A stretch of 64,000 nt of DNA, taken from Acidovorax sp. (GTDB lineage: Bacteria; Pseudomonadota; Gammaproteobacteria; Burkholderiales; Burkholderiaceae_C). The stretch's first letter is position 1. Every line of letters starts with the position of its first letter. This document shows, piece after piece, positions 7,303-16,727 of this stretch. A model generated the notes under the pieces. The model was not told the DNA's origin. It was given only the letters and a program-made list of their open reading frames with translations, and searched no databases. The position numbers and the translations under genes were made by a program. The stretch is from positions 1-64,000 of the forward strand of contig NZ_JAJTBB010000022.1 of the NCBI RefSeq assembly GCF_021287135.1. Reading direction: 5' to 3'.

Positions 7303-8612
7303 GGGTTTCCTGCCTTTTCTGCGGCTTTCAGGGCGCGCTTGAGGTCGTCGATCAGGTCGTCCGCATCTTCGAGGCCAATGGACAGGCGGATCGTGCCCTG
7401 CGTGATGCCGGCATTTGCCAGCGCCTCGTCGCTCATGCGGAAGTGCGTGGTGCTGGCCGGGTGGATCACCAGGCTGCGGCAGTCGCCCACGTTGGCCAGG
7501 TGGCTGAAGACCTTGAGCGTTTCGATGAACTTCTTGCCTTGCGCGCGGTTGCCCTTCAGGTCGAAGCTGAACACCGAGCCCGCGCCGCGCGGCAGCAGCT
7601 TTTGCGCCAACGCGTGGCTGGGGTGCGAAGGCAGCAGCGGGTGGCCCACGCGCGCCACGAAGGGCTGCGCCGCCAGGAACTCCACCACCTTCTCGGTATT
7701 GCGCACATGCCGCTCCATGCGCAGCGGCAGGGTCTCGATGCCCTGCAGGATCAGCCAGGCCGTGTGCGGGCTCATGCACGCGCCAAAGTCGCGCAGGCCC
7801 TCGCGCCGCGCGCGCAGCAAAAAGGCGCCCACGGTGCTTTCTTCGGTGAACACCATGTTGTGAAAGCCGTCATAGGGCTGCGTCAGCTCGGCAAACTTGC
7901 CCTGCGACTTGGGGCCGTCCCAGTCAAAGCTGCCGCCGTCCACCACGATGCCGCCCACCACGGTGCCGTGGCCCGAGAGGAACTTGGTGGCCGAGTGGTA
8001 GACCAGGTCGGCGCCCAGCTCCAGCGGCTTCATCAGCCAGGGTGAGGTGAGCGTGGAGTCCACCAGCAGCGGCACGCCGGCCTCGTGCGCGATGGCCGAC
8101 ACGGTGGGAATGTCCAGCACGTCCAGGCCGGGGTTGCCCACGGTTTCGCCAAAGAACAGCTTGGTATGGGGCCGCACGGCGGCGCGCCAGCCGTCGATGT
8201 CGCCGGGCTTCACAAAGGTGGTTTCGATGCCGAAGCGCGCCAGCGTGTAGTGCAGCAGGTTTTGCGAACCGCCGTACAGCGCTGTGCTGGCCACGATGTG
8301 GCTGCCCGCGCCCATCAGCGTGGCCACGGCCAGGTGCAGGGCGGCCTGGCCGCTGGCGGTGGCGATGGCGCCCACGCCGCTTTCGAGCGCGGCCACGCGC
8401 TGCTCCAGCACGGCGTTGGTGGGGTTGCTGATGCGGCTGTACACATGGCCGCCGCGTTCCAGGTTGAACAGCGACGCCGCGTGGTCGCTGGACTCGAACA
8501 CGAACGAGGTGGTCAGGTGGATGGGCGTGGCGCGTGCGCCGGTGGCGGGGTCGGGGCTGGCGCCTGCATGCAGCGCCAGCGTGTCAAAGCCGGGGTCGGA
8601 ATAGCCGGGCAT
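7299..8612 (-). CDS. O-acetylhomoserine sulfhydrylase-type PLP enzyme
   Basis: A 437-residue Cys/Met-metabolism PLP enzyme. The segment YSRISNPTN is at residues 58-66, ASGQAA at 86-91, and the PLP lysine is K210 in SATKFLSGHG. Length and the C-terminal S-I-G-L-E-D-A-D-D-L segment fit the O-acetylhomoserine/O-succinylhomoserine sulfhydrylase branch, which makes homocysteine (or methionine) from the activated homoserine and sulfide (or methanethiol). The ATG at 8612 has GGGAGA about 8 bases upstream; an ATG five codons earlier would remove that site. It is divergent from the CBS-domain gene, with 104 bases between the starts. Confidence 0.9.
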   Translation of the reverse strand: MPGYSDPGFDTLALHAGASPDPATGARATPIHLTTSFVFESSDHAASLFNLERGGHVYSRISNPTNAVLEQRVAALESGVGAIATASGQAALHLAVATLMGAGSHIVASTALYGGSQNLLHYTLARFGIETTFVKPGDIDGWRAAVRPHTKLFFGETVGNPGLDVLDIPTVSAIAHEAGVPLLVDSTLTSPWLMKPLELGADLVYHSATKFLSGHGTVVGGIVVDGGSFDWDGPKSQGKFAELTQPYDGFHNMVFTEESTVGAFLLRARREGLRDFGACMSPHTAWLILQGIETLPLRMERHVRNTEKVVEFLAAQPFVARVGHPLLPSHPSHALAQKLLPRGAGSVFSFDLKGNRAQGKKFIETLKVFSHLANVGDCRSLVIHPASTTHFRMSDEALANAGITQGTIRLSIGLEDADDLIDDLKRALKAAEKAGNP

Positions 8613-8716
8613 CGGGGTGTCTCCCATGTTGTCAGTGCAGCGGGGATTGTGGGCTATATTCCCATCGATCATTCAGACTGCGGCACGCGCCGCTGCCCCC
8701 TCGGAGACCCAGCACC

Positions 8717-9166
8717 ATGAAAGTCAGCGACATTCTTCGCGTCAAAGGCAACACCCTGTACACCGCCACGCCGGACGAGCCGCTGTCGGGTGCGGTGGCG
8801 GTGATGGCCGAGCGGGATATTGGCTCGCTGGTCGTCATGGAGCACGGCGACCTGGTGGGCATGCTCACCTTCCGGGAAGTCATCCAGGCCCTGGTCAAGA
8901 ACGGCGGCAGCGTGGGCACGATGCTGGTGCGCACGGCCATGGACGATGCGCCTCTGACCTGCACGCTGGAAACCGACATGGACGAAGTGCGCCGCATGAT
9001 GCTGGACCGCCATGCCCGCTACATGCCCGTGATGGACCGCCGCATGCTCATGGGCGTGATCAGCTTCTACGACGTGGCGAAGGCCGTGGTGGACAGCCAG
9101 AACTTCGAGAACAAGATGCTCAAGGCCTACATCCGCGACTGGCCTGAGGAAAAGACCGCGCCCTGA
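8717..9166 (+). CDS. CBS-domain pair protein
   Basis: A 149-residue protein made of two CBS domains (roughly residues 8-62 and 76-130), each ending in the typical G-(V/M)-(I/L)-(T/S)-F-R/Y-(E/D)-V turn (GMLTFREV and GVISFYDV). Such stand-alone pairs bind adenine nucleotides or similar ligands and often control a partner enzyme or channel. No partner is fused or adjacent. The start at 8717 leaves no spare N-terminal sequence. It is convergent with the GGDEF-EAL gene, with 33 bases between. Confidence 0.9.
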   Translation: MKVSDILRVKGNTLYTATPDEPLSGAVAVMAERDIGSLVVMEHGDLVGMLTFREVIQALVKNGGSVGTMLVRTAMDDAPLTCTLETDMDEVRRMMLDRHARYMPVMDRRMLMGVISFYDVAKAVVDSQNFENKMLKAYIRDWPEEKTAP

Positions 9167-9199
9167 GCCGCGGCGCGCGTGCGGTGCCCGGGCGCCTGT

Positions 9200-11437
9200 T
9201 CAGGCGCTGCCGCGGGCGGTGCGCAGCCAGCCCGCCACGTCCCCGGGCGGCATGGGCTTGCCAAACAGATAGCCTTGCATGACGGGGCACCCGTGCGCCT
9301 GCAGCCATTGCTGCTGGCCCGGGGTTTCCACGCCCTCCGCCACCACCACCATGCCCAGGCTGTGGGCGATGCTGAGCACCGAGACGGTCAGTGCGCGTGC
9401 GGTGGAACTGGTGGTGAGGTCGCGCACGAAGGCCATGTCCAGTTTCAGCTCGGAAATCGGCAGGCGGTGCAGGTAGCTCAGGCTGGAGTAGCCGGTGCCA
9501 AAGTCGTCCAGCGACAGCTTGAAGCCCCTGTGGTGCAGCGCTTCGATGTTGGCGCGCGTCACGGGGCGCGCGTCCATCATCACGCTCTCGGTAATCTCCA
9601 GGAGCAAGTCGTGGGGGCGCAGCCCGTGCCGCTCCAGCGCGGCGCAGACCTGCTGCGCAAATTCGGCCTGGTGGAAGCTGCGTCCCGACAGGTTGACCGC
9701 CACGCAAGGAATCCCGTGCCCCGCCGTGCGCCAGGCGGCCAGCTGGGCGCAGGCCTCGTCCAGCAGCCACAGCGTGAGTTCGTGGATCAGGCCCGCCTCT
9801 TCCGCCACGGGGATGAACTGGCTGGGCGGCACCAGGCCCCATTCCGGGTGCTGCCAGCGCGCCAGGGCCTCCAGCCCGTGCAGCGTGGTCGGTGACGAGC
9901 TGAGGACCTGCGGCTGGTACTCCAGGAACAGGCTGCGGGCCGCCAGCGCCTGGCGCAGGGCGCGCTCCATTGCCGCGCGCTCCTGCGCACACCGGTTCAT
10001 CTCGGCGCTGAACAATTGCAGGCTGTGCAGGTGGTCGCTCTTGGCCTGGGCCATGGCCTGGCCCGCGTGGCGCAGCAGCGTGTCGATGCCGTCGCCGTCG
10101 TCCGGAAACATGGCAATGCCGATGCTGGCCCGGCAGACATGCGCCTGCCCGGAAATCTCCATGGGGCGGGCCAGTTCCTCCAGCAGGCGGTGCGCCGCCT
10201 GCACGGCCTGGTCGGTGCCGCAGTCCGACAGCAGCAGCACGAACTCGTCGCCCGCCAGGCGTCCCACCAGGTCCCGTGCGCGCAGGCATTGCGTGAGCCG
10301 GTTGGCCACCTCGCACAGCAGCGCGTCGCCGGCGGCATGGCCCTGGGTCTCGTTCACTTGCTTGAAGCGGTCCAGGTCAATGAACAGCAGCGCACCGGGC
10401 AGGCCGTCCTGGCGCAGGCCGGCCAGTGCGCGCTCGGCGCTGGTGCGGAACATCGCGCGGTTGGGCAGGCCGGTGAGTTCGTCAAAGAACGCCAGCTGGT
10501 GAATGCGCTGGCGGGTGGAATGGCGCTCGATGGCCACGGCGCACAGGTGCAGGCAGACATCCACCAGTCGGTGGTGCAGCGCGTCCGGGCCACGGGGCTC
10601 GCGGAAGTAGAACGCGAAGGTCCCCACCACCTTGCCCCGGTGGTCGCTGATGGGGCTGGACCAGCAGGCTCGCATTCCGCTGGGCGCAAACAGGTCGCGG
10701 TAGTCCGCCCACAGGGGATCGGTGGCAATGTCCGTCACCACCACGGGCTCGCCGCGGTAGGCCGCGGTGCCGCACGAGCCGACGTTCGGACCGATGGCCA
10801 GGCCGTCGAGCGCCCGGCAGATGTCTGCCGGAAGGCTGGGTGCTGCCAGCGGGTGCAGCAGGCCCTGTTCATCCACGGCCAGGATGGACGCCGTGACCTC
10901 GGGGGCGATGCGTTCCACCTCGCGGCAGACCAGTGCCATCAGGTCGGTCAGCGGCAGTTCGTTGACCATGCCCTCCAGCACGCGCTTTTGCAGCACTTCG
11001 TGCATCTTGGTGAGCGTGATGTCCGTGAGCAGGGTGACGCTGCCGCCCGGCCCGCCGGAGGCCTCGTCGGACGCGTTGATCATCATCGACACCCAGCGGG
11101 GCTGGCCGGACTTGCTGTAGAGCAGGGTCTCGACATGGAAATGCCCCTGCGCCTGCAGGCCGCTGTGGATCTCGCCCAGCAGTCCCGGGTCGGAGTGGGG
11201 GCCCAGCAGCACATCGCTCAGGTACTGGCCCAGCACTTCGCCGGCGCCGAATCCGAACAGGCGGGTAAACCCCCCGTTCACATAGACCACCCGCTTGGCC
11301 GCGTTGCTCAGCACGATGGCGTTGTCGCTGGCATCCAGCGCGCAGCGCAGGGGCGCATCCCCCAGGGGCGGCGGCAAGGGGACGCTGCTGCGCGGAGCCG
11401 GGGCAGGGGCGGGCGGTGGCGGGGAAGAAAGCGGCAT
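9200..11437 (-). CDS. PAS-GAF-GGDEF-EAL cyclic-di-GMP signalling protein
   Basis: About 745 residues: a proline-rich start, a PAS domain (about 33-150), a GAF domain (about 160-310), a GGDEF domain (about 315-480) and an EAL domain (about 500-740). The EAL side looks complete: GLEALARWQHP, NLSGR, ITES, DDFGTGYSSL, LKLD and EGVET are all present, so phosphodiesterase activity is likely. The GGDEF signature reads AGDEF (395-399), so cyclase activity is uncertain. No membrane segment is seen, so sensing is probably cytosolic. The ATG at 11437 is preferred over a TTG 11 codons upstream; neither has a strong ribosome site. Confidence 0.88.
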   Translation of the reverse strand: MPLSSPPPPAPAPAPRSSVPLPPPLGDAPLRCALDASDNAIVLSNAAKRVVYVNGGFTRLFGFGAGEVLGQYLSDVLLGPHSDPGLLGEIHSGLQAQGHFHVETLLYSKSGQPRWVSMMINASDEASGGPGGSVTLLTDITLTKMHEVLQKRVLEGMVNELPLTDLMALVCREVERIAPEVTASILAVDEQGLLHPLAAPSLPADICRALDGLAIGPNVGSCGTAAYRGEPVVVTDIATDPLWADYRDLFAPSGMRACWSSPISDHRGKVVGTFAFYFREPRGPDALHHRLVDVCLHLCAVAIERHSTRQRIHQLAFFDELTGLPNRAMFRTSAERALAGLRQDGLPGALLFIDLDRFKQVNETQGHAAGDALLCEVANRLTQCLRARDLVGRLAGDEFVLLLSDCGTDQAVQAAHRLLEELARPMEISGQAHVCRASIGIAMFPDDGDGIDTLLRHAGQAMAQAKSDHLHSLQLFSAEMNRCAQERAAMERALRQALAARSLFLEYQPQVLSSSPTTLHGLEALARWQHPEWGLVPPSQFIPVAEEAGLIHELTLWLLDEACAQLAAWRTAGHGIPCVAVNLSGRSFHQAEFAQQVCAALERHGLRPHDLLLEITESVMMDARPVTRANIEALHHRGFKLSLDDFGTGYSSLSYLHRLPISELKLDMAFVRDLTTSSTARALTVSVLSIAHSLGMVVVAEGVETPGQQQWLQAHGCPVMQGYLFGKPMPPGDVAGWLRTARGSA

Positions 11438-11562
11438 GGGCGTCCCGAAGTGGCTGCTGCATGCTAGCAAGCGCCTGCGCGCGTGCCAAGCGCGTTTGTG
11501 GCAAGGCGGGGCGGGCGCCTGGTCCCCGTTGGGTGGCGGCTGCTCTGGGATAATCCCGCGCC

Positions 11563-12660
11563 ATGAGCGGCAATACCTTTGGAACCCTATTCGCAGTCAC
11601 CAACTTTGGTGAATCCCACGGCCCGGCCATCGGCTGCGTGATCGACGGGTGCCCCCCCGGCATGCCGCTGGAGGAGGCCGACATCCAGGCCGACCTCGAC
11701 CGCCGCCGCCCCGGCACCAGCCGCCACGTGACGCAGCGCAACGAGCCCGACGCGGTGGAGATCCTGTCGGGCGTGTACCAGGGCAAGACCACCGGAACAC
11801 CCATCGCCTTGCTGATCCGCAACACCGATCAGCGCAGCAAGGACTACAGCAACATCGCCGAGAGCTTTCGGCCGGGCCATGCCGACTACACCTACTGGCA
11901 CAAGTACGGCATCCGCGACCCGCGCGGCGGCGGCCGCTCGTCCGCCCGCCTGACCGCGCCCACGGTGGCGGCCGGAGCCGTGGCCAAGAAGTGGCTGGCG
12001 CTGCGCCACGGCGTGCAGTTCCGCGCCTGCATGACGCAGCTGGGCGAGCTGCCCATCCCGTTCGAGAGCTGGGACCACGTGCAGCGCAACCCCTTCTTCG
12101 CCCCCGTGGCCGATGTGGCCGCGTACGAAGACTACATGGATGCCCTGCGCAAGGCCGGCGATTCGTGCGGCGCCCGCATCCGGGTGCAGGCCACGGGCGT
12201 GCCGGTGGGGCTGGGCGAGCCGCTGTACGACAAGCTGGACGCCGATATCGCCTACGCCATGATGGGGCTCAATGCCGTCAAGGGGGTGGAGATCGGCGCG
12301 GGGTTTGCCAGCGTGGCGCAGCGCGGCACGACGCATGGCGACTCGATGGCGCCCCAGGGGTTCCAGAGCAACAACGCGGGTGGCGTGCTGGGCGGCATCA
12401 GCACCGGCCAGGACATCGAGGTGAGCATTGCCATCAAGCCCACCAGTTCCATCATCAGCCCGCGCCAGTCCATCGACATCCACGGCAACAGCACCGAAGT
12501 CGTCACCAAGGGGCGCCACGACCCCTGCGTGGGCATCCGTGCCGCGCCCATCGCCGAGGCCCTGCTGGCGCTGGTGGTGATGGACCACGCGCTGCGCCAC
12601 CGGGCGCAGTGTGGCGATGTGGCGCCGCCCGTGCCGCCCATCCAGGCCTCGTTTCTTTAA
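11563..12660 (+). CDS. aroC: Chorismate synthase
   Basis: A 365-residue chorismate synthase, which removes phosphate from EPSP to make chorismate, the last shared step of aromatic amino-acid and folate precursor synthesis, using reduced FMN. The family patterns [18 protein letters not shown] (residues 14-31), [21 protein letters not shown] and the later [12 protein letters not shown] and KPTSSI segments are intact. The ATG at 11563 gives the standard N-terminus ([10 protein letters not shown]). A perfect intrinsic terminator follows. Confidence 0.98.
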   Translation: MSGNTFGTLFAVTNFGESHGPAIGCVIDGCPPGMPLEEADIQADLDRRRPGTSRHVTQRNEPDAVEILSGVYQGKTTGTPIALLIRNTDQRSKDYSNIAESFRPGHADYTYWHKYGIRDPRGGGRSSARLTAPTVAAGAVAKKWLALRHGVQFRACMTQLGELPIPFESWDHVQRNPFFAPVADVAAYEDYMDALRKAGDSCGARIRVQATGVPVGLGEPLYDKLDADIAYAMMGLNAVKGVEIGAGFASVAQRGTTHGDSMAPQGFQSNNAGGVLGGISTGQDIEVSIAIKPTSSIISPRQSIDIHGNSTEVVTKGRHDPCVGIRAAPIAEALLALVVMDHALRHRAQCGDVAPPVPPIQASFL

Positions 12661-12707
12661 AAAGGGGCTCAGGGCGGCCGGCACCGGCAGGCAAGGCGGA
12701 CAGGCAG

Positions 12708-12733
12708 GGCGCGCAGGAATGCGCGCCTTTTTG
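12708..12733 (+). terminator. Intrinsic terminator after aroC
   Basis: An 8-bp perfect stem, GGCGCGCA (12708-12715) and TGCGCGCC (12720-12727), with a GGAA loop, is followed by five T residues. It lies 48 bases after the aroC stop and should end its transcript. Confidence 0.85.
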
Positions 12734-12768
12734 TTGTGGCGTGAAGCAGGGAAAAAGAAGGGGAAGTC

Positions 12769-14607
12769 ATGAACCGTTGGGGGGCTCTGGCAGCAAGGAG
12801 CATGCACGAAGGGTGTGGCAGGACGGCTCGGGTGGCCACGGTGTACGTGGCGGCGGCCCTGCTGGCGGGGTGCGGGGCTCTTGCGCCCGTGCCCGCGCCG
12901 GTGCCCGAGGCTCGGCCGGACCATCTCGACATCACGCTCATCGGCTTCAACGACCTGCACGGCAACCTGGAGCCGCCGCGCATGGCGCACACGGTCCCCG
13001 GCCCTGCGGGGCCGGTGGCCGTGCCCGCGGGCGGCATGGCGTACCTGGCAAGCGCCATTGCGGCCCTCAAGGCCCGTGGCCCGCACCATGCCGTGGTCTC
13101 GGCAGGCGACATGGTGGGCGCTTCGCCGCTGGTGTCCTCGCTGTTCCTGGACGAGCCCACGATCGAAGCCGTCAACACCATGCGCATCGACTTCAATGCC
13201 GTGGGCAACCACGAATTCGACCGCGGCTGGCGTGAGCTGCTGCGCCTGCAGCAGGGGGGCTGCGAAAAGTTCACCGCCCGCCAGCCGTGCCAGATCCGCC
13301 AGCCCTTCGCGGGCGCACAGTTTGGCTTCCTGGCTGCCAATACCGTGCGGGAGGAGGACGGCCGCACGCTGCTGCCGGCCACCGGCCTCAAGCGCTTTGA
13401 ACAAGGCGGAGCCACGGTGACGCTGGGGGTGATCGGGCTCACGCTGCGCGCAACCCCGTCCATGGTCAGCCCGGCCGGGGTGGCGGGCCTGCGGTTCGAG
13501 GACGAGGCCGCCACCGCCAACGCCCTGGTGCCGCAGCTCAAGGTCCAGGGCGCCGATGTGATCGCCGTGGTCATCCACGAGGGCGGCAGCACCACGGCGG
13601 GCGTGCAGGAGACGAGCTGTGCCGGCCTTTCGGGCGACATCGTGCCCATCCTGGAGCGGCTGGACCCCGCCGTGGATGTGGTCGTGTCGGGCCATACCCA
13701 CCAGGCGTATGTGTGCGACTACAGCCGCGTGAACCCGGCCAAGCCCTTCCTGCTGACCAGCGCCGGCCAGTACGGCACGTTGGTCACCGACATCCAGCTG
13801 CGGGTGGACACCCGCACGCGCCGTGTGGTGCGCAAGGTGGCGCGCAACGTCATCGTGCAGGGCGAGGCGTTCACCGGAGCGCAAGGCCGGGTCCCCATGA
13901 CCAGCGTGGTGCCGTCCTTTGCGCCCGACCCCCAGGTGCAGTCGATCATCGAAACCTACCGCGCCGCGGCCGTGCCCCTGGCGCAGCGGCCCGTGGGCCA
14001 GGCGGCCGGGCCGCTGCGGCGCACGCCGTCGCCTTCGCACGAAAGCGCGCTGGGCAATCTGGTGGCGGATGCGCAGCTGCATGCCACGCGGGCGCCGGAG
14101 CACGGGGGCGCCCAGCTGTCGTTCATGAACCCTGGCGGGCTGCGGGCCGACCTGGTGCCCGACGGGCAGGGCCTGGTGCGCTACGGGCAGCTCTACGCCG
14201 TGCAACCCTTTGGGAACCAGCTCGTGGTCAAGACCTTCACGGGGGCGCAGATCCGCGCCGTGCTGGAGCAGCAGTTCGCCAGCGGCAGCAACACCGTGCA
14301 GCGGCCGCGCGTGCTGTCGGTGTCGGAAGGGTTTTCGTACCGGTACGACCTGTCGCAGCCGCCCGGCGCGCGCATCAGCGCCATGGCGCTGCACGGCGCG
14401 CCGCTGCGCGATGACATGCCCGTGCGGGTGGTGCTGAGCAGCTACCTTGACAGCGGCGGGGACCACTTCACCGTGCTGGCCCAGGGCCAGGAGCGCAGGG
14501 TGGGGCCGCTGGACCTGGACGCGCTGGAGGCTTACTTCCGGGACCGCAGCCCGGTGGCCGTCCCGGCCCTGGGGCGCATCACGTCCGCGGGCCGCACCGC
14601 GCACTGA
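12769..14607 (+). CDS. 5'-nucleotidase / 2',3'-cyclic phosphodiesterase family lipoprotein
   Basis: A 612-residue secreted phosphoesterase. A lipobox LLAGC places the modified cysteine at residue 35, so it is probably a periplasm-facing lipoprotein; an alternative ATG at codon 12 would give a shorter signal peptide with the same lipobox. The metallophosphatase motifs FNDLHGN, SAGDMVG, GNHEFD, VVIHEGG and SGHTHQAYVC are in order, and a C-terminal 5'-nucleotidase domain (about 395-600) carries NPGGLRADL and LYAVQPFGNQLVV. It should release phosphate from extracellular nucleotides. An internal Asp/Gly-poor stretch is normal for the family. Confidence 0.92.
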   Translation: MNRWGALAARSMHEGCGRTARVATVYVAAALLAGCGALAPVPAPVPEARPDHLDITLIGFNDLHGNLEPPRMAHTVPGPAGPVAVPAGGMAYLASAIAALKARGPHHAVVSAGDMVGASPLVSSLFLDEPTIEAVNTMRIDFNAVGNHEFDRGWRELLRLQQGGCEKFTARQPCQIRQPFAGAQFGFLAANTVREEDGRTLLPATGLKRFEQGGATVTLGVIGLTLRATPSMVSPAGVAGLRFEDEAATANALVPQLKVQGADVIAVVIHEGGSTTAGVQETSCAGLSGDIVPILERLDPAVDVVVSGHTHQAYVCDYSRVNPAKPFLLTSAGQYGTLVTDIQLRVDTRTRRVVRKVARNVIVQGEAFTGAQGRVPMTSVVPSFAPDPQVQSIIETYRAAAVPLAQRPVGQAAGPLRRTPSPSHESALGNLVADAQLHATRAPEHGGAQLSFMNPGGLRADLVPDGQGLVRYGQLYAVQPFGNQLVVKTFTGAQIRAVLEQQFASGSNTVQRPRVLSVSEGFSYRYDLSQPPGARISAMALHGAPLRDDMPVRVVLSSYLDSGGDHFTVLAQGQERRVGPLDLDALEAYFRDRSPVAVPALGRITSAGRTAH

Positions 14608-14672
14608 GCGGCCGGCGGGCTGGCGGTGGCTGGCGGTGCACAGACGTGTGCGCCGCGTTTTAAAGAAAAAGT

Positions 14673-14720
14673 GCCGCTAGCGCCCGTGGATAGTGCGCAA
14701 GCAGCTATCAAAAAATGAGC
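14673..14720. repeat. Dispersed GCTAT/ATAGC repeat, copy 3, with adjacent 9-bp hairpin
   Basis: The copy reads GCTAGCGCCC, then GTGCGCAAGCAGCTATCAAA, and lies between the convergent nucleotidase and nrdR genes. Just beyond it, at 14732-14756, is a 9-bp perfect stem (GCGCCGCCG with CGGCGGCGC, loop TCCGGCC) directly after the nrdR stop; on the minus strand the repeat then supplies a run of T residues about 15 bases later. Confidence 0.65.
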
Positions 14721-14763
14721 GTTTGGAGGCCGCGCCGCCGTCCGGCCCGGCGGCGCGCCGCAC

Positions 14764-15213
14764 TTACTTGCGGACTTCGTCCACCATCGCGCGGAAGTCG
14801 TCGATGTCCTCGAAGCTGCGGTACACGCTGGCAAAGCGGATGTACGCCACCTTGTCCAGCTTTTTGAGCTCGCGCATCACCAGTTCGCCGATGCGGCTGG
14901 AGAGCACTTCGCGCTGGCCCAGGTTGAGCAGCTTTTCCTCGATGCGCTCGATGGCGGTGTCGATCTGCGTGGTGCTCACCGGGCGCTTGCGCAGCGCCAG
15001 GTTGAACGAGGCGAGCAGCTTGCCGCGCTCGTATTCGATGCGCCGGCCATCCTTCTTCACGATGGCCGGGAAATTCACTTCCGGCCGTTCGTACGTCGTG
15101 AAGCGCTTGTCGCAGGCGCTGCACTGGCGGCGGCGCCGGATGAAGTCCCCGTCTTCAGACACCCGTGTTTCAACGACTTGCGTCTCCAGGTGGCTGCAGA
15201 AGGGGCACTTCAT
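14764..15213 (-). CDS. nrdR: Transcriptional repressor NrdR
   Basis: A 149-residue NrdR, the ATP/dATP-sensing repressor of ribonucleotide reductase genes. The zinc ribbon is complete (C3, C6, C31, C34), followed by RFTTYERPE and an ATP-cone domain (about 50-140). Length equals the usual 150. It is 18 bases downstream of glyA on the same strand, so the two are probably co-transcribed. No nrd genes or NrdR boxes were found in this window. Confidence 0.97.
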   Translation of the reverse strand: MKCPFCSHLETQVVETRVSEDGDFIRRRRQCSACDKRFTTYERPEVNFPAIVKKDGRRIEYERGKLLASFNLALRKRPVSTTQIDTAIERIEEKLLNLGQREVLSSRIGELVMRELKKLDKVAYIRFASVYRSFEDIDDFRAMVDEVRK

Positions 15214-15231
15214 GGGAGCGCAGACGCTGGG

Positions 15232-16476
15232 TTAGCGGTAGACGGGGAAGCGGGCCGTCAGTGCGTTGACCTTCTCGCGCACGGCGGCAATGTTGGCCTC
15301 GTCGCGCGGGTTGTCCAGCACATCGGCGATCAGGTTGGCCGTGATGCGGGCCTCTTCTTCCTTGAAGCCCCGCGTGGTCATGGCAGGGGTGCCAATGCGC
15401 ACACCGCTGGTCACCATCGGCTTTTCCGGGTCGTTGGGGATCGCGTTCTTGTTGATGGTCATGTGGGCGGCGCCCAGCACGGCCTCGGCTTCCTTGCCGG
15501 TGATGCCCTTGGCGCGCAGGTCCACCAGCATCACGTGGCTTTGCGTGCCGCCGCTGACGATGCGCAGGCCGCGCTGGGTCAGCGTCTCGGCCACCACCTT
15601 GGCGTTCTTGACCACCTGTTCCTGGTAGGCCTTGAACTCGGGCGTCAGCGCTTCCTTGAACGCCACGGCCTTGGCGGCAATCACGTGCATCAGCGGGCCG
15701 CCTTGCAGGCCGGGGAAGATGGCGCTGTTGATGGCCTTCTCATGCTCGGCCTTCATCAGGATGATGCCGCCGCGCGGGCCGCGCAGGCTCTTGTGGGTGG
15801 TGCTGGTGACCACGTCGGCGTGCGGCACGGGGTTGGGGTACACGCCGGCCGCGATCAGACCGGCATAGTGGGCCATGTCCACCATGAAGATCGCGCCGAT
15901 TTCCTTGGCGATCTTGGCGAAGCGGGCGAAGTCGATGTGCAGGCTGTAGGCCGAGGCGCCAGCCACGATCAGCTTGGGCTTGTGCTCGCGGGCCTTGGCT
16001 TCCATAGCGTCGTAGTCGATCTCTTCCTTGGCGTTCAGGCCGTAGGAGACCACGTTGAACCACTTGCCCGACATGTTCAGCGGCATGCCGTGCGTCAGGT
16101 GGCCGCCTTCGGCCAGGCTCATGCCCATGATGGTATCGCCGGGCTTGAGGAAGGCCAGGAACACGGCCTCATTGGCAGAGGCGCCGCAGTGGGGCTGCAC
16201 GTTGGCAGCGTCGGCGCCGAAGATCTTCTTCACGCGGTCAATGGCCAGCTGTTCGGCCACGTCCACGTGCTCGCAGCCACCGTAGTAGCGCTTGCCGGGG
16301 TAGCCCTCGGCGTACTTGTTGGTCAGCTGGGTGCCTTGCGCCCACATCACGGCGGGGGAGGCGTAGTTCTCGCTGGCGATCAGCTCGATGTGGTGCTCTT
16401 GCCGGGCGTTTTCGGCCTGGATGGCAGCAAAGAGTTCGGGATCGGTCTGTTCGACAAGAATTTTGCGGTCGTACAT
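15232..16476 (-). CDS. glyA: Serine hydroxymethyltransferase
   Basis: A 414-residue PLP enzyme that interconverts serine and glycine with tetrahydrofolate and feeds one-carbon units to purine, thymidylate and methionine synthesis. It has [10 protein letters not shown] near residue 31, [10 protein letters not shown], and the PLP lysine in [14 protein letters not shown] (about residue 226). Length matches the bacterial enzyme. The ATG at 16476 gives the usual N-terminus [10 protein letters not shown]; the upstream open sequence is leader. nrdR follows after 18 bases. Confidence 0.98.
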   Translation of the reverse strand: MYDRKILVEQTDPELFAAIQAENARQEHHIELIASENYASPAVMWAQGTQLTNKYAEGYPGKRYYGGCEHVDVAEQLAIDRVKKIFGADAANVQPHCGASANEAVFLAFLKPGDTIMGMSLAEGGHLTHGMPLNMSGKWFNVVSYGLNAKEEIDYDAMEAKAREHKPKLIVAGASAYSLHIDFARFAKIAKEIGAIFMVDMAHYAGLIAAGVYPNPVPHADVVTSTTHKSLRGPRGGIILMKAEHEKAINSAIFPGLQGGPLMHVIAAKAVAFKEALTPEFKAYQEQVVKNAKVVAETLTQRGLRIVSGGTQSHVMLVDLRAKGITGKEAEAVLGAAHMTINKNAIPNDPEKPMVTSGVRIGTPAMTTRGFKEEEARITANLIADVLDNPRDEANIAAVREKVNALTARFPVYR

Positions 16477-16669
16477 GATTGGCAGTCCTATGAACTTGTG
16501 TCCCTTGAAACAAGGGCTGCCCAGGCGAACGGCTGAACGCAGCGGGTGGCCCGTGCGGCACGCTTCCCAGTGGTTAACAAGAAGTGGCTTCTTGCTGGTT
16601 TCCACGTCAGCGGCAACATCCTGTGTGTGGATGCAGCGCCTATCGCCAGTCGCGTACCCCGCTAGTGTA
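16477..16669 (-). promoter_or_regulatory. glyA 5' leader with candidate promoter
   Basis: The 250 bases between glyA and the transglycosylase gene hold no gene. On the minus strand TACACT (forward 16664-16669) is a plausible -10, but no good -35 is visible. The leader of nearly 190 bases includes a perfect hairpin CCCTTG-AAA-CAAGGG (16502-16516). I do not recognise a riboswitch in it. Confidence 0.3.
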
Positions 16670-16709
16670 TCCCACACCTCGGCGGGCGGATTGTCTTGAG
16701 CAGCTTCTT

Positions 16710-16727
16710 AGAACGTAAACACGTTCT
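16710..16727 (-). other. 7-bp perfect hairpin at the transglycosylase stop
   Basis: AGAACGT (16710-16716) pairs with ACGTTCT (16721-16727) around AAAC and touches the stop codon of the transglycosylase gene. On the minus strand only a short A-rich tail follows rather than T residues, so an intrinsic terminator is doubtful. Confidence 0.35.

Noticed and set aside
11587..14604. A 1,005-codon minus-strand frame opposite aroC and the nucleotidase gene
   Set aside because: It spans the terminator and the intergenic gap, is low in complexity and lacks any motif.
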